In this document: positions 52,219 to 62,000 of the stretch, piece after piece | How positions within the stretch are numbered: position 1 is the first letter of the stretch | Layout: each line of letters starts with the position of its first letter | Assembly: GCA_965216955.1 (NCBI GenBank) | Contig: CBDCGV010000008.1 | Location: 173,221-237,220, forward strand | DNA length: 64,000 nucleotides | DNA from: CBDCGV01 sp965216955 | GTDB lineage: Bacteria > Bacteroidota > Bacteroidia > Chitinophagales > JADIYW01 | Reading direction: 5' to 3' | The notes under the pieces: model-generated | What the model saw: the letters and a program-made list of their open reading frames with translations, nothing else | Databases searched by the model: none | Told to the model about the DNA's origin: nothing | Translations under genes and position numbers: made by a program

Positions 52219-52240
52219 CTATTTACTGATTACTTATCAA

Positions 52241-54631
52241 TTAATTTCTCAATGGTTTCCCAGTTGTTAGCATATGCTGAATTCTTTTAAGCGTTTTTTC
52301 TTCACCACAGAGGCTTAAGAATACTTCTCTTTCAAGATCCAATAAATACTGCTCGCTAACTTTTGTTGGTGCAGAAATGTCTCCTCCACAAATCGCATAT
52401 GCCAATTTAGAGGCAATTAATGCGTCATGTTCAGATACATAACCTCCAGCTTTGAAAGATTGTACTCCAACTTCAAAGGAACCTAATGCAGTTCTTCCTA
52501 AGGCAAGAATGTCATTTCTTTCAGGTGCTTGCGTGTAACCAGCATTAGCCATATTTAACACTTGCTGTTTAGCATTTGCAATCAGGCGTTTTTGATTTAC
52601 TTCAATAATGTCAACACCTTCCTCTAAAACACCAACTTTATAGCCTTCGTAGCCAGAAGTAGCTACTTTCGCTTGAGCGATATTTAAGAAATACTCCTGT
52701 AGAACAGGTATTTGCACATCTCCGGTGTTGTAAGCATCAGAAGCTCTTAAAGCAAACTCTTTGGTTCCACCTCCGGCAGGGATAACCCCAACGCCAACTT
52801 CTACTAAACCGATGTATGTTTCAGCCGCCGCCACTGCCATATCGCAGTGCATTGTTATTTCGCATCCACCTCCAAGTGTCATGCCATGCGGCGCTGCCAC
52901 TACAGGAATCGTACTATATCGACAACGCATAGTCGTTTTTTGGAACTGATCTACGGCATTGTCCAAATCCTCCCATTTTTTCTGGGAGGCCAACATAGCT
53001 ATCATAAATAAATTGGCTCCAACCGAAAAATTGGTAGCATCATTACCGATCACCAATCCTTTCCAACCATCATTTTCAGCTATAGCGATAGATTCTTGAA
53101 TGCCTCTTAAAACGTGCTCACCAATGGAATTCATTTTTGATGTAAACTCTAGGTTTAAAACACCATCTCCAATATCATGAAGGATAACGCCATCATTTTT
53201 AAATACTGGGGCCTTACCTCTAATGTTATCTAAAATAATATAAGCATCACCTCCTGGCATCGCTACATATGATTTAGAATCTACATCGTAGTATTGTTTT
53301 TGGTTATCTTCTAACTTATAAAAAGAAGTGTTCCCTGCAGCAACCATATCTTTCACCCATTGGTTAATTTCTAACCCTTCAGCTTCTGCTAATTCAATAC
53401 CTTTTTCAATACCCATGGCATCCCAGTATTCAAAAGGACCAACCTCCCAAGCAAAACCGGCTCTTAAGGCATCATCTATGGCATATAAGTTATCAGAAAT
53501 TTCAGGAATACGTTGCGACACATAGGCAAATAAACCTGCTAATGATCTAGTGACCAATTTAGCTCCGTTGTCGTCAGCTTCTGCAAAAACTTGAAGTTTA
53601 CCTGCTAAACCTTTTGCTTTTTTCGCTGCTGCTAAACTTGGAATACTAGGTTTTTGGGAAGGGGCATATTCAAGTGTCTTTAGGTTTAGCGCATAGGTAA
53701 TACGTTTACCATTGGCATCCTTTTCTCTATAATAATATCCCTTTTTGGTTTTATTCCCCAAAAATTTATTGTCCAATAAAAATTGCACATACTTAGGTAC
53801 ATCAAAAGCACCTGCCTGTTCATCATTAGGGCAATTATCTTTGATCCCCATCATTACTTTTGTTCCTGTATCATTACCTACTAAATCAGATAATCGGAAC
53901 GTGCCTGTTTTAGGCCTTTTAATAATTGGACCAGTTAGCGCATCTACTTCCTCAATAGATAAGCCCAGCTCATCAGTAAGCTGCATAATTTTTGCCATCG
54001 TGTAAACGCCTACTCTATTGGCGATAAAAGCGGGCGTGTCCTTACAAAGGACTGTTTCTTTTCCTAAAAACTTATCTCCATAATCCATAAAGAAGTCCAC
54101 TACATCTTGATCCGTTCCAGGATGTGGAATGACTTCTAATAGCCTTAGATATCTTGGTGGATTAAAAAAGTGGGTTCCACAGAAGTTTTTCTGGAAGTCA
54201 TCACTTCTCCCTTCTGCCATTAAATGAATAGGAATTCCCGAAGTATTTGATGTAACAAAGCTCCCTGGCGTTCTATATTTATCAACTTTCTCAAAAATTT
54301 GTTTCTTAATATCTAGTCGTTCGATCACTACTTCAATAATCCAGTCACAATCTTGAATTTTCTCAAAGTCATCATCAAAGTTTCCTGTGGTTATTCTAGA
54401 CGCAAATTTTTTATCATACACTTGTGCTGGCCTAGATTTAAGTGCAAAAGCAAGCGCTCCATTTACAATTCTGTTTTTTGCTTTAACATCATTTTTTTCT
54501 TCTTCCTTTAAATCAAATGGTACAATATCTAATAACAATACTTCACAACCTATATTTGCTAGGTGAAGAGCAATACCTGAACCCATCACTCCGGATCCTA
54601 ATACTGCTACTTTTTTGATCTTTCTACTCAT
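52241..54631 (-). CDS. fadN: 3-hydroxyacyl-CoA dehydrogenase / enoyl-CoA hydratase, FadN type
   Basis: A bifunctional 796-aa enzyme of beta-oxidation that hydrates enoyl-CoA and oxidises the 3-hydroxyacyl-CoA. The dehydrogenase comes first: VAVLGSGVMGSGIALHLA at residue 8, HFFNPPRYLRLLEVIPH near residue 155, FIANRVGVY. The hydratase (crotonase) half follows, with GGGCEITMHCDMAVA near residue 595 and PAGGGTKE near residue 625. This order (dehydrogenase then hydratase) matches Bacillus FadN and is the reverse of E. coli FadB. It starts 60 bases after tetR on the same strand. Confidence 0.9.
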   Translation of the reverse strand: MSRKIKKVAVLGSGVMGSGIALHLANIGCEVLLLDIVPFDLKEEEKNDVKAKNRIVNGALAFALKSRPAQVYDKKFASRITTGNFDDDFEKIQDCDWIIEVVIERLDIKKQIFEKVDKYRTPGSFVTSNTSGIPIHLMAEGRSDDFQKNFCGTHFFNPPRYLRLLEVIPHPGTDQDVVDFFMDYGDKFLGKETVLCKDTPAFIANRVGVYTMAKIMQLTDELGLSIEEVDALTGPIIKRPKTGTFRLSDLVGNDTGTKVMMGIKDNCPNDEQAGAFDVPKYVQFLLDNKFLGNKTKKGYYYREKDANGKRITYALNLKTLEYAPSQKPSIPSLAAAKKAKGLAGKLQVFAEADDNGAKLVTRSLAGLFAYVSQRIPEISDNLYAIDDALRAGFAWEVGPFEYWDAMGIEKGIELAEAEGLEINQWVKDMVAAGNTSFYKLEDNQKQYYDVDSKSYVAMPGGDAYIILDNIRGKAPVFKNDGVILHDIGDGVLNLEFTSKMNSIGEHVLRGIQESIAIAENDGWKGLVIGNDATNFSVGANLFMIAMLASQKKWEDLDNAVDQFQKTTMRCRYSTIPVVAAPHGMTLGGGCEITMHCDMAVAAAETYIGLVEVGVGVIPAGGGTKEFALRASDAYNTGDVQIPVLQEYFLNIAQAKVATSGYEGYKVGVLEEGVDIIEVNQKRLIANAKQQVLNMANAGYTQAPERNDILALGRTALGSFEVGVQSFKAGGYVSEHDALIASKLAYAICGGDISAPTKVSEQYLLDLEREVFLSLCGEEKTLKRIQHMLTTGKPLRN

Positions 54632-54691
54632 AGTTTATTTAATTAATTATTTAATTGGTTCGAAATTTAGCTATAGTCATTTTTAAAACAA

Positions 54692-55267
54692 TTAAGAAGA
54701 TATTAATTGTTCATTTTTAATTCTTTCAATGATTCTTTTGTAAGTGTTCTTCATGAATTTTGCATCCCTAAAAATTCTAGTCATCATAACTGCTCCTTCA
54801 ATTTCAGCGACCATTTGTTCTGCTTGAATTTTTGCTTTTTCAGGTGTCGTTAACTCCTTCATAATGTGCTCCATAGCGCTGGTCCATTCCATAAAAAAGT
54901 TCTGGATAAGTTCTGAAAATTCCGGAATTACACGAGCTGTTTCCACCCCTATGTTTCCCATAATGTTGCCGCCTTCATCGGATAGATACATTTTTTCAGA
55001 TTTTTTAAACATCTTATCCAATTTATCAAGTGGACTTCCTTTTTCAAAGGCGATTTTGAATATTTCATTTTGAAAAAAGGCATGTACATAGTTGATGACA
55101 CCTTTCATTAGGTCTTCCTTTCCTTTAAAGTAATGATAGATGCTTCCTTTTAGCAAACCACAAGCTTCTGCAATATCAGACATTGATGTATTGTGATAAC
55201 TTTTTTGCCTAAAGAGTTTTAAGGACTCTTTAAGTATAAATTCTTCACTAACTTTTTGTTTAGGCAT
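54692..55267 (-). CDS. TetR/AcrR-family regulator of the fad operon
   Basis: The N-terminal DNA-binding domain reads VSEEFILKESLKLFRQKSYHNTSMSDIAEACGLLKGSIYHYFKGKEDLM over residues 5-53 (listed in parts), with the helix-turn-helix in SDIAEACGLLKGSIYHYF. The C-terminal ligand-binding domain is helical and has a FFMEWTSAMEHIMKEL segment. Length 191 aa. It heads the fad operon and has a perfect palindrome over its promoter, so autoregulation by acyl-CoA, as for FadR of Bacillus, is the likely inference. Confidence 0.85.
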   Translation of the reverse strand: MPKQKVSEEFILKESLKLFRQKSYHNTSMSDIAEACGLLKGSIYHYFKGKEDLMKGVINYVHAFFQNEIFKIAFEKGSPLDKLDKMFKKSEKMYLSDEGGNIMGNIGVETARVIPEFSELIQNFFMEWTSAMEHIMKELTTPEKAKIQAEQMVAEIEGAVMMTRIFRDAKFMKNTYKRIIERIKNEQLISS

Positions 55268-55283
55268 GCTTTAAAATGGACTG

Positions 55284-55315
55284 CAAAGATAGCGACTTTG
55301 TTATTGTTTACCAAA
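55284..55315 (-). promoter_or_regulatory. tetR-fad operon promoter (-33 TTTG, 20-base spacer, -7 TATCTTTG)
   Basis: On the minus strand TTTG (55312-55315) is followed by exactly 20 bases and then TATCTTTG (55284-55291), which matches the Bacteroidota consensus TTTG-N19-21-TAnnTTTG. The -7 box is 16 bases before the ATG at 55267. This is the best-formed promoter in the window. Confidence 0.75.
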
Positions 55316-55334
55316 CAACCGTTTGGTAAACAAT
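55303..55334. promoter_or_regulatory. TetR operator: perfect 14-bp inverted repeat
   Basis: attgtttaccaaac and gtttggtaaacaat are exact reverse complements separated by aacc. The length and spacing suit a TetR dimer. The -33 box of the tetR promoter lies within the arm nearer the gene, so a bound dimer would block RNA polymerase. Confidence 0.75.
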
Positions 55335-55440
55335 GTTGGAAATTAATTGCATTGTGGATATCGTATTTTAGGTAGAAGTTTAGTCCTTAGTTTTATACAG
55401 CTTTTGAAATCAGTACTGTCTGTACGACTATACTTGCGGA

Positions 55441-55603
55441 CCTAATATGCACATTGCTTTCAGCAATAAAACCACCTCACTACTGGTAATCTTTATGTTG
55501 GTTCTTGTAGATATGGTTAACAGTGAGTCAATAAGTTTAATTCGATTTTAGTAGTTAAAAACTGCTTTTTACATATTTCGTCCGTAGCTTGAAGCATACG
55601 GAC
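55441..55603. repeat. Noncoding tandem repeat, copy 1
   Basis: A 163-bp unit that begins cctaatatgc and ends with a hairpin (gtccgta-gctt-g-aagc-a-tacggac, one bulged base). It contains another small hairpin, attgct-ttc-agcaat. It matches copy 2 with three mismatches. Confidence 0.7.
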
Positions 55604-55640
55604 TGTACTTGGAAAACTGTTCGTAGGCTGTGCCTATGAA

Positions 55641-55803
55641 CCTAATATGCACATTGCTTTCAGCAATAAAACCATCGCACTACTGGTAATCTTTATGTTG
55701 GTTCTTGTAGATATGGTTAACAGTGAGTCAATAAGTTTAATTCGATTTTAGTAGTTAAAAACTGCTTTTTACATATTTCGTCCGTAGTTTGAAGCATACG
55801 GAC
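55641..55803. repeat. Noncoding tandem repeat, copy 2
   Basis: Same 163-bp unit as copy 1 with three substitutions, offset by exactly 200 bases. The 37 bases between the copies contain a third hairpin, ttcgtaggc-tgt-gcctatgaa. Confidence 0.7.
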
Positions 55804-56035
55804 AGGACATAAAAATAGCTTTTACTATCTAGTGGGATGATGTGAAGTATGATGCAACGATAATGGGCCTTGTCGTGTCTTTGTTCTGTGTAAAAAAAAC
55901 AGCAATAAAAGTTGTAAACACTTTGTGGATTAGGTAGAATAGTCGTAGATTGTGTTACAGCCTATTTTTTAATGATAAAATAAAACCTTTTCTGATTTGA
56001 AACTGCCATCTATAATCTCACTAACCAAATCTTCT

Positions 56036-59000
56036 ATGAGTTTTAAAAGCTTTCTTTTGATGGTTGTGCTTATAACAACTTTTCAAGAGGCATATACGCA
56101 ATGTCCAGATGTAGCTGCAACACAACGGCAGGCTTTAATCGATTTATACAATGCTACGGGAGGTAGCAGTGGCAATTGGAACAATAGCACCAATTGGAAC
56201 ACTTCTACACCGGTAAGCGATTGGTATGGAATAACCGTAACCAGCGATGGGTGCGATGTTGAAGAGATTAATTTGAGTAGTAATAATTTGATCAATACAT
56301 TGCCTTCTGTTTTATCATTTCCAAAATTAAGATTGTTAAGCCTTTCTGGAAATACTTTAGCCGGTACTTTTTCTGACATATCAGCATGTACACAGTTAGA
56401 AATTTTGGATGGGTACAATAACCAATTTACTTCTTTTCCAGATCTTGCATCAAATACAAATATTAAAAGCATTTTTTTAAGTGGGAACCAGATAACTGGT
56501 AATATTCCAGATTTTTCTAATCATTTACTTTTAGAGAGTTTGGAAATTAATGACAATATGATATCTGGCAGTGTGCCTGATTTTTCTATCAATGTGCTTT
56601 TAGTAGTTTTGGAGTTATCTGGTAATCTCTTAATTGGAAGTTTACCAGATTTTTCAGCAAACATTAATTTGGAATATCTGCGGATAGAGGATGCGCAGTT
56701 AACAGGAAACATTTCAGATTTTTCGTCCAATATAAAATTAAGAGAATTGTCATTGGCAAATTGTGGTTTATCGGGAAGTATCCCTAACTTTCAGAATCAT
56801 GTTGATTTAGAGAGTTTAACACTTTCTAATAATCAATTAGAAGGTAACATTCCAGATTTTTCTAGCAACGCAAATCTTCGATATTTAAATTTAAGTAATA
56901 ATCAACTTGTAGGAAGTATCCCTGATTTTTCTTTCAACTTAGATCTTGAAGTACTGTATTTGAGTAGTAATCAGTTAGATGGAATTATTCCAGATTTGCA
57001 AAATCTTGCTGCATTATCTTTCATGTCTATTGATAATAACGACTTCAATTTTAATTCAGACTTTTCACTAAATGCGTCTATCAGCAATTATACTTACATT
57101 CCCCAAAACAATTTGCCTTTAAATTTTGATGGTACTACTTTTTCTGTTGATGCAGGAGGTAATTTGGCAGATAACAATTATGAGTGGTTTAAAGATGGTG
57201 TTTCTGTAGGGATTATTGAGGGGAACAATACTTTTACACCCACATTATCAGGTGATTATTATTGTGTAATTACCAACGATATAAATCAAGCGTTAACGGC
57301 GCCTATTACATTGGCAAGTGAAACATATGCTTTCGGAACAACTACTTGTTCAGATGTAGCTGCAACGCAACGGCAGGCTTTAATCGATTTATACAATGCT
57401 ACGGGAGGTAGCAGTGGCAATTGGAACAATAGCACCAATTGGAACACTTCTACACCGGTAAGCGATTGGCATGGAATAACCGTAACCAGTGATGGGTGTG
57501 ATGTAGAGGAGATTAATTTGAGTAGTAATAACTTGTCCGGTAGCTTAACCGATTTTACATTGTTTTCAGAATTGAAAGAGCTTTATTTAGATAATAATCA
57601 ATTGAGTGGTAATATTTCCAATTTATCTAATAATGTAAATCTTCAACATTTATCTTTAGTTTATAATCAATTTACTGGAAGTATTCCAGACTTTTCTAGC
57701 AATGTAAATATTCAATCCTTAAGATTACTTGGTAATCAACTAACTGGAAATATTCCAGATTTTTCTGGTAATGGAAGTCTTAATGCTATAGATTTAAGCG
57801 ATAATCAACTTAGTGGAAGCATTCCCGATTTCTCTAGCAATGTAAATCTTCAAACTTTATATTTATACAATAATCAACTAACAGGTAGTATTCCAGATTT
57901 TTCAAGTAATATAAGTCTTCAAGAATTGGATTTAAATAATAATCAACTTAGTGGAAGTATTCCAGATTTTTCTAGTAATGTAAGTCTTGAATTTTTAAAT
58001 TTATATAATAATCAACTAAGCGGAAATATTCCAGATTTTTCAAGTAATACAAATCTTGCTAATCTCTATATCTACTCTAATGAATTTAATTTTGATGCAG
58101 ATTTTGCGCTGAATGCATCTATAAGTTCTTATGCCTATGACCCTCAGAGCTATTTACCTTTAAATTTTGATGGTACTACTTTTTCTGTTGATGCGGGAGG
58201 AAATTTGGCAGATAACAATTACGAATGGTTTAGAGATGGTGTTTCTTTAGGGGTTGTTGAAGGGGACAATACTTTTACACCTACTTTATCAGGAGTGTAT
58301 GGTTGCTTGATAACTAACGATGTAAACCAGGCATCAACGGCACCTATAGCATTGGCAACTGAAGTCTACAATTTCGGAACAACTACTTGTTCAGATGTAG
58401 CTGCAACGCAACGCCAGGCTTTAATCGATTTATACAATGCTACAGGAGGTAGTAGTGGCAATTGGAACAATAGCACCAATTGGAATACCTCTGCGCCGGT
58501 AAGCGATTGGTATGGAATAACCGTAACCAGCGATGGATGTGATGTGGAGGAGATTAATTTGAGTAGTAATAATTTGATTAATACGTTGCCTTCTATTTTG
58601 CCATTTCCAAAATTAAGATTGTTAAGCCTTTCTGGAAATGCCCTAACTGGTCCGTTTTCTGACGTTTCAACTTGTACACAATTAGAAATTTTAGATGCTT
58701 ATAATAACCAGTTTACTTCTTTCCCAGATCTTACTTCTAATACAATTATTGAAAGAATTCTTTTAAGCGGAAACCAAATAGTTGGTAATGTCCCGGATCT
58801 TTCTAGTAACACTAGCCTTCAATATTTGCATTTGAGTTACAATCAACTTACTGGAAGCATTCCCGATTTTTCAAATAATACAAATCTTCAAAGCTTACAT
58901 TTAGGTAGTAATCAACTTACTGGAAGTATACCTGATTTTTCAAGTAGTTTAAACCTTCAAGAATTAATTTTAAATGAAAATCAACTTACTGGAAGTATAC

Positions 59001-62000
59001 CTGATTTTTCGATTAATATAAATCTACAAAATTTATATTTAGGTAGTAATCAACTTAGTGGCAGTATTCCCGATTTTTCTGGGAATGTAAATCTTCTATA
59101 TTTAGATTTAAAAGAAAATCAGCTAACGGGCAATATTCCCGATTTTTCAAACAATACAAACCTCGTTGATCTTTATTTTAACAATAACAACTTTAATTTT
59201 GATGCAGACTTTGCGTTAAATGTATCTAATGTTAGTAACATTTATGGCTATACTCCTCAAAACAATTTGACTTTAAATTTTGATGGTACTACTTTTTCTG
59301 TTGATGCGGGAGGAAATTTGGCAGATAACAATTACGAATGGTTTAGAGAGGGTGTTTCTTTGGGAGTAACAGAGGGAGATAATACTTTTACACCCACATT
59401 GCCGGGAGACTATTATTGTGTAATAACCAATGATGTGAATCAGGCATCTGTTGCCCCTATAGCGTTAACTAGCGAAAGTGAATCGTATAGTTTGCCTTGT
59501 ATTGGAAGTGAAATTTATGTGTCTGTTACTGGTGATGATATTACCGGAGATGGTTCATTTGCGACTCCATTTCAAAGTATTGCTTATGGTATAAACAGGG
59601 TTTGTGATGGAGGTGTTTTGATTTTAAAAAGTTCACCTGGCATGCCATACAACGAGCATGATATAGAAATTACCAAGAATATAACCATTAGAGGAGAAGC
59701 TGTTCAGCATTGTGTAATTGATGCACAAGGGAATGGTCGCATATTTGTAATTGAAACCATTAATAATCCATCTATAAATAGCGTTACGCTAGAAAATCTA
59801 GTATTTAAAAATGGCGTTGCACCTACTGTTACAGATGGTAGTTTTGGAGGGGCCTTATTCATTGATCAATTACCAAATGGTGTAATCAATAATTGTGTGT
59901 TTGAACAAAATGCTGCAGATATTGGAGGAGCCATAGTGATGATTGCCTCAACTGTTGAGATCAATAACACCATTTTTACAAACAATTCGGGAACCTCTAC
60001 AAATTCTACTTATATTAATCTAAGTGCTTCTATAGCAGCAGTTGGTTTAATTGATAGAACCACAAATATTACCGATCCGGCTAGTTTAACACTGAATCAC
60101 GTCACCGTTGATGAACAGGGAGAATTGCCTATACTTTTTGGGAATTGGTTTGGTATAAATATTCAAAATAGCATCATTAAGCATGAGAATGGGAAATCCT
60201 TTGCGTGGGCTGATTTTGAGGCCAGAGCAGATGTTGCTGCAGATATTAATATAACGAATACCTATATAACAGATCCTCGGGTGGAAGTATTACCGAGCAC
60301 CGCTAATCCTGTAATTATTCCTGATATTGATTTGTCTACTGAAGCTATGATAAATAAAGCACCTCTTTTTGATGTCCTAGGTGCTTTTGGACATACATTA
60401 CTTGCCAATAGTCCTGGAATGGATCAAGCGGCGGTTTCCGGTTTAACAACAGATTTAATTGGAAATGCAAGAGGGAGCTTCCCGGATATAGGAGCACTGG
60501 AATCAGGAGAAACCACTTTTGATTGTAACAACGTTTGGGTAGCGACAGACGGACAGGATGTAGCAGGAAATGGAACAGTAGCACAGCCCTTTCAAACCAT
60601 TCAATATGCAATTGATAATGTTTGTGATGAGGGAATTATTAATGTTAAAGATGGAACCTATTACGAAAATTTAGTTGTTCAAGAGACAGCTAATAAAGGG
60701 TTTACTTTGCAGGCTGAACATATAGATATTACATCTCCAAGTTCGGTTGTTATTGATGGAGGTGCGAGTGGAAGTGTTTTTACTTTTGATTGTCCAAATA
60801 GAACATATACCATACAAGGAGTTCGTATTGAAAATGGGAATGCTACCAATCAACTTGGCGGAGGAATAATTTTAAGCAATGATGGTGTCGAATTACATAT
60901 TACGGATGCGGGTTTCGCCAATAATTATGCTTCCGGGTCTGGAGGAGGAATTGTAATTCCAGGCGATAAAGATAATTGCTCGCTTTTCTTAAATCGTGTT
61001 TATTTTACGAATAACACTGCTGATGGGTCTGGAGGAGCATTTCATATCGATGGGGCAACCAATAGTATTGAAGCAAATAATTTGCTGATTAGTAATAATA
61101 CTGCTCATTTGGGGCCAGCCCTCGTTTTGAGTGGGCAGGCCAACGGAACTTTTTTTCATTGTACATTTTATAATAATAGCAGCGCCACTGCAACAGCCTT
61201 GGTATTTTTGGATGGAGCCAGTCTTACATTGAAGAACTCTATAGTTTGGAATCATGGGTTTAATCAATTCTATTGGTTTGATGATGGATCGGGAAGTAAT
61301 CTGCCGGGAAATATAACTGTTGAAAATTGCGTGTTGCAATATGAATCTGTTGAAACTCAGGGAAACTTTTCAGGTAACTTCAATACTGATGGAAATGAAA
61401 TTGGAGATCCTTTATTTATTAACGGAAGTGGGGCCATGTTTCAATTACAAAGCAATAGCCCGGCGATTCAACTGGGTGAGAGTATAGATCCACTTGTTTA
61501 TCCTAACCTATTTTTCCTTTCTGATATTGAAAACAATATTCGCCCTAATCCGCTAGGAAGTAATCCGGATGCAGGAGCGTACGAATTTAATAATACCACC
61601 ACCACACCTGTGTGTGATGACCCAATATATGTAGACAACAATGGCGGTCAAGCTTTGGGCAATGGTTCAGGAAGTAATGTGGATCCCTATACTAGCCTTC
61701 AAGATGCCATTGATGCCGCTTGTGATGATGCAACTATTTACATTCTGGAAAATTCGATTATAAATGAAGAGTTAATTCTTCAAAAGAGTTTAACAATTAT
61801 TGGAGAAGAGAATGTAACGCTAACCGGAGGAGGGACACATAGGATATTGGAAATTGGTGGGGGAGATCCTGCAGAAGAATGGCAAGTATCAATTAAAAAC
61901 ATAACATTCGAGGATGGCTTTTTGCCACCTCATCCTAATATGGCACAGGGAGATCTTAATCCAGGAGGCGCATGTTTTATAACACAAGGAGGGGAATACA

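Larger units (their letters stand above)
55335..56035. other. Intergenic region containing a tandem noncoding repeat
   Basis: The 701 bases before the giant secreted protein hold no ORF of note. Two near-identical 163-bp blocks (55441-55603, 55641-55803) lie in the middle. The last 230 bases have no consensus -7 box that I can identify. A noncoding RNA or repeat-family element is possible. Confidence 0.5.

Noticed and set aside
55997..56035. TTG start of the giant surface protein
   Set aside because: The ATG at 56036 gives a proper signal peptide; the upstream segment has none of its features.
56036..59480. CRISPR array suspected from the regular repeats
   Set aside because: The repeats are coding, in frame, about 66-72 bases long and encode leucine-rich repeats; there are no short palindromic repeats with unique spacers.
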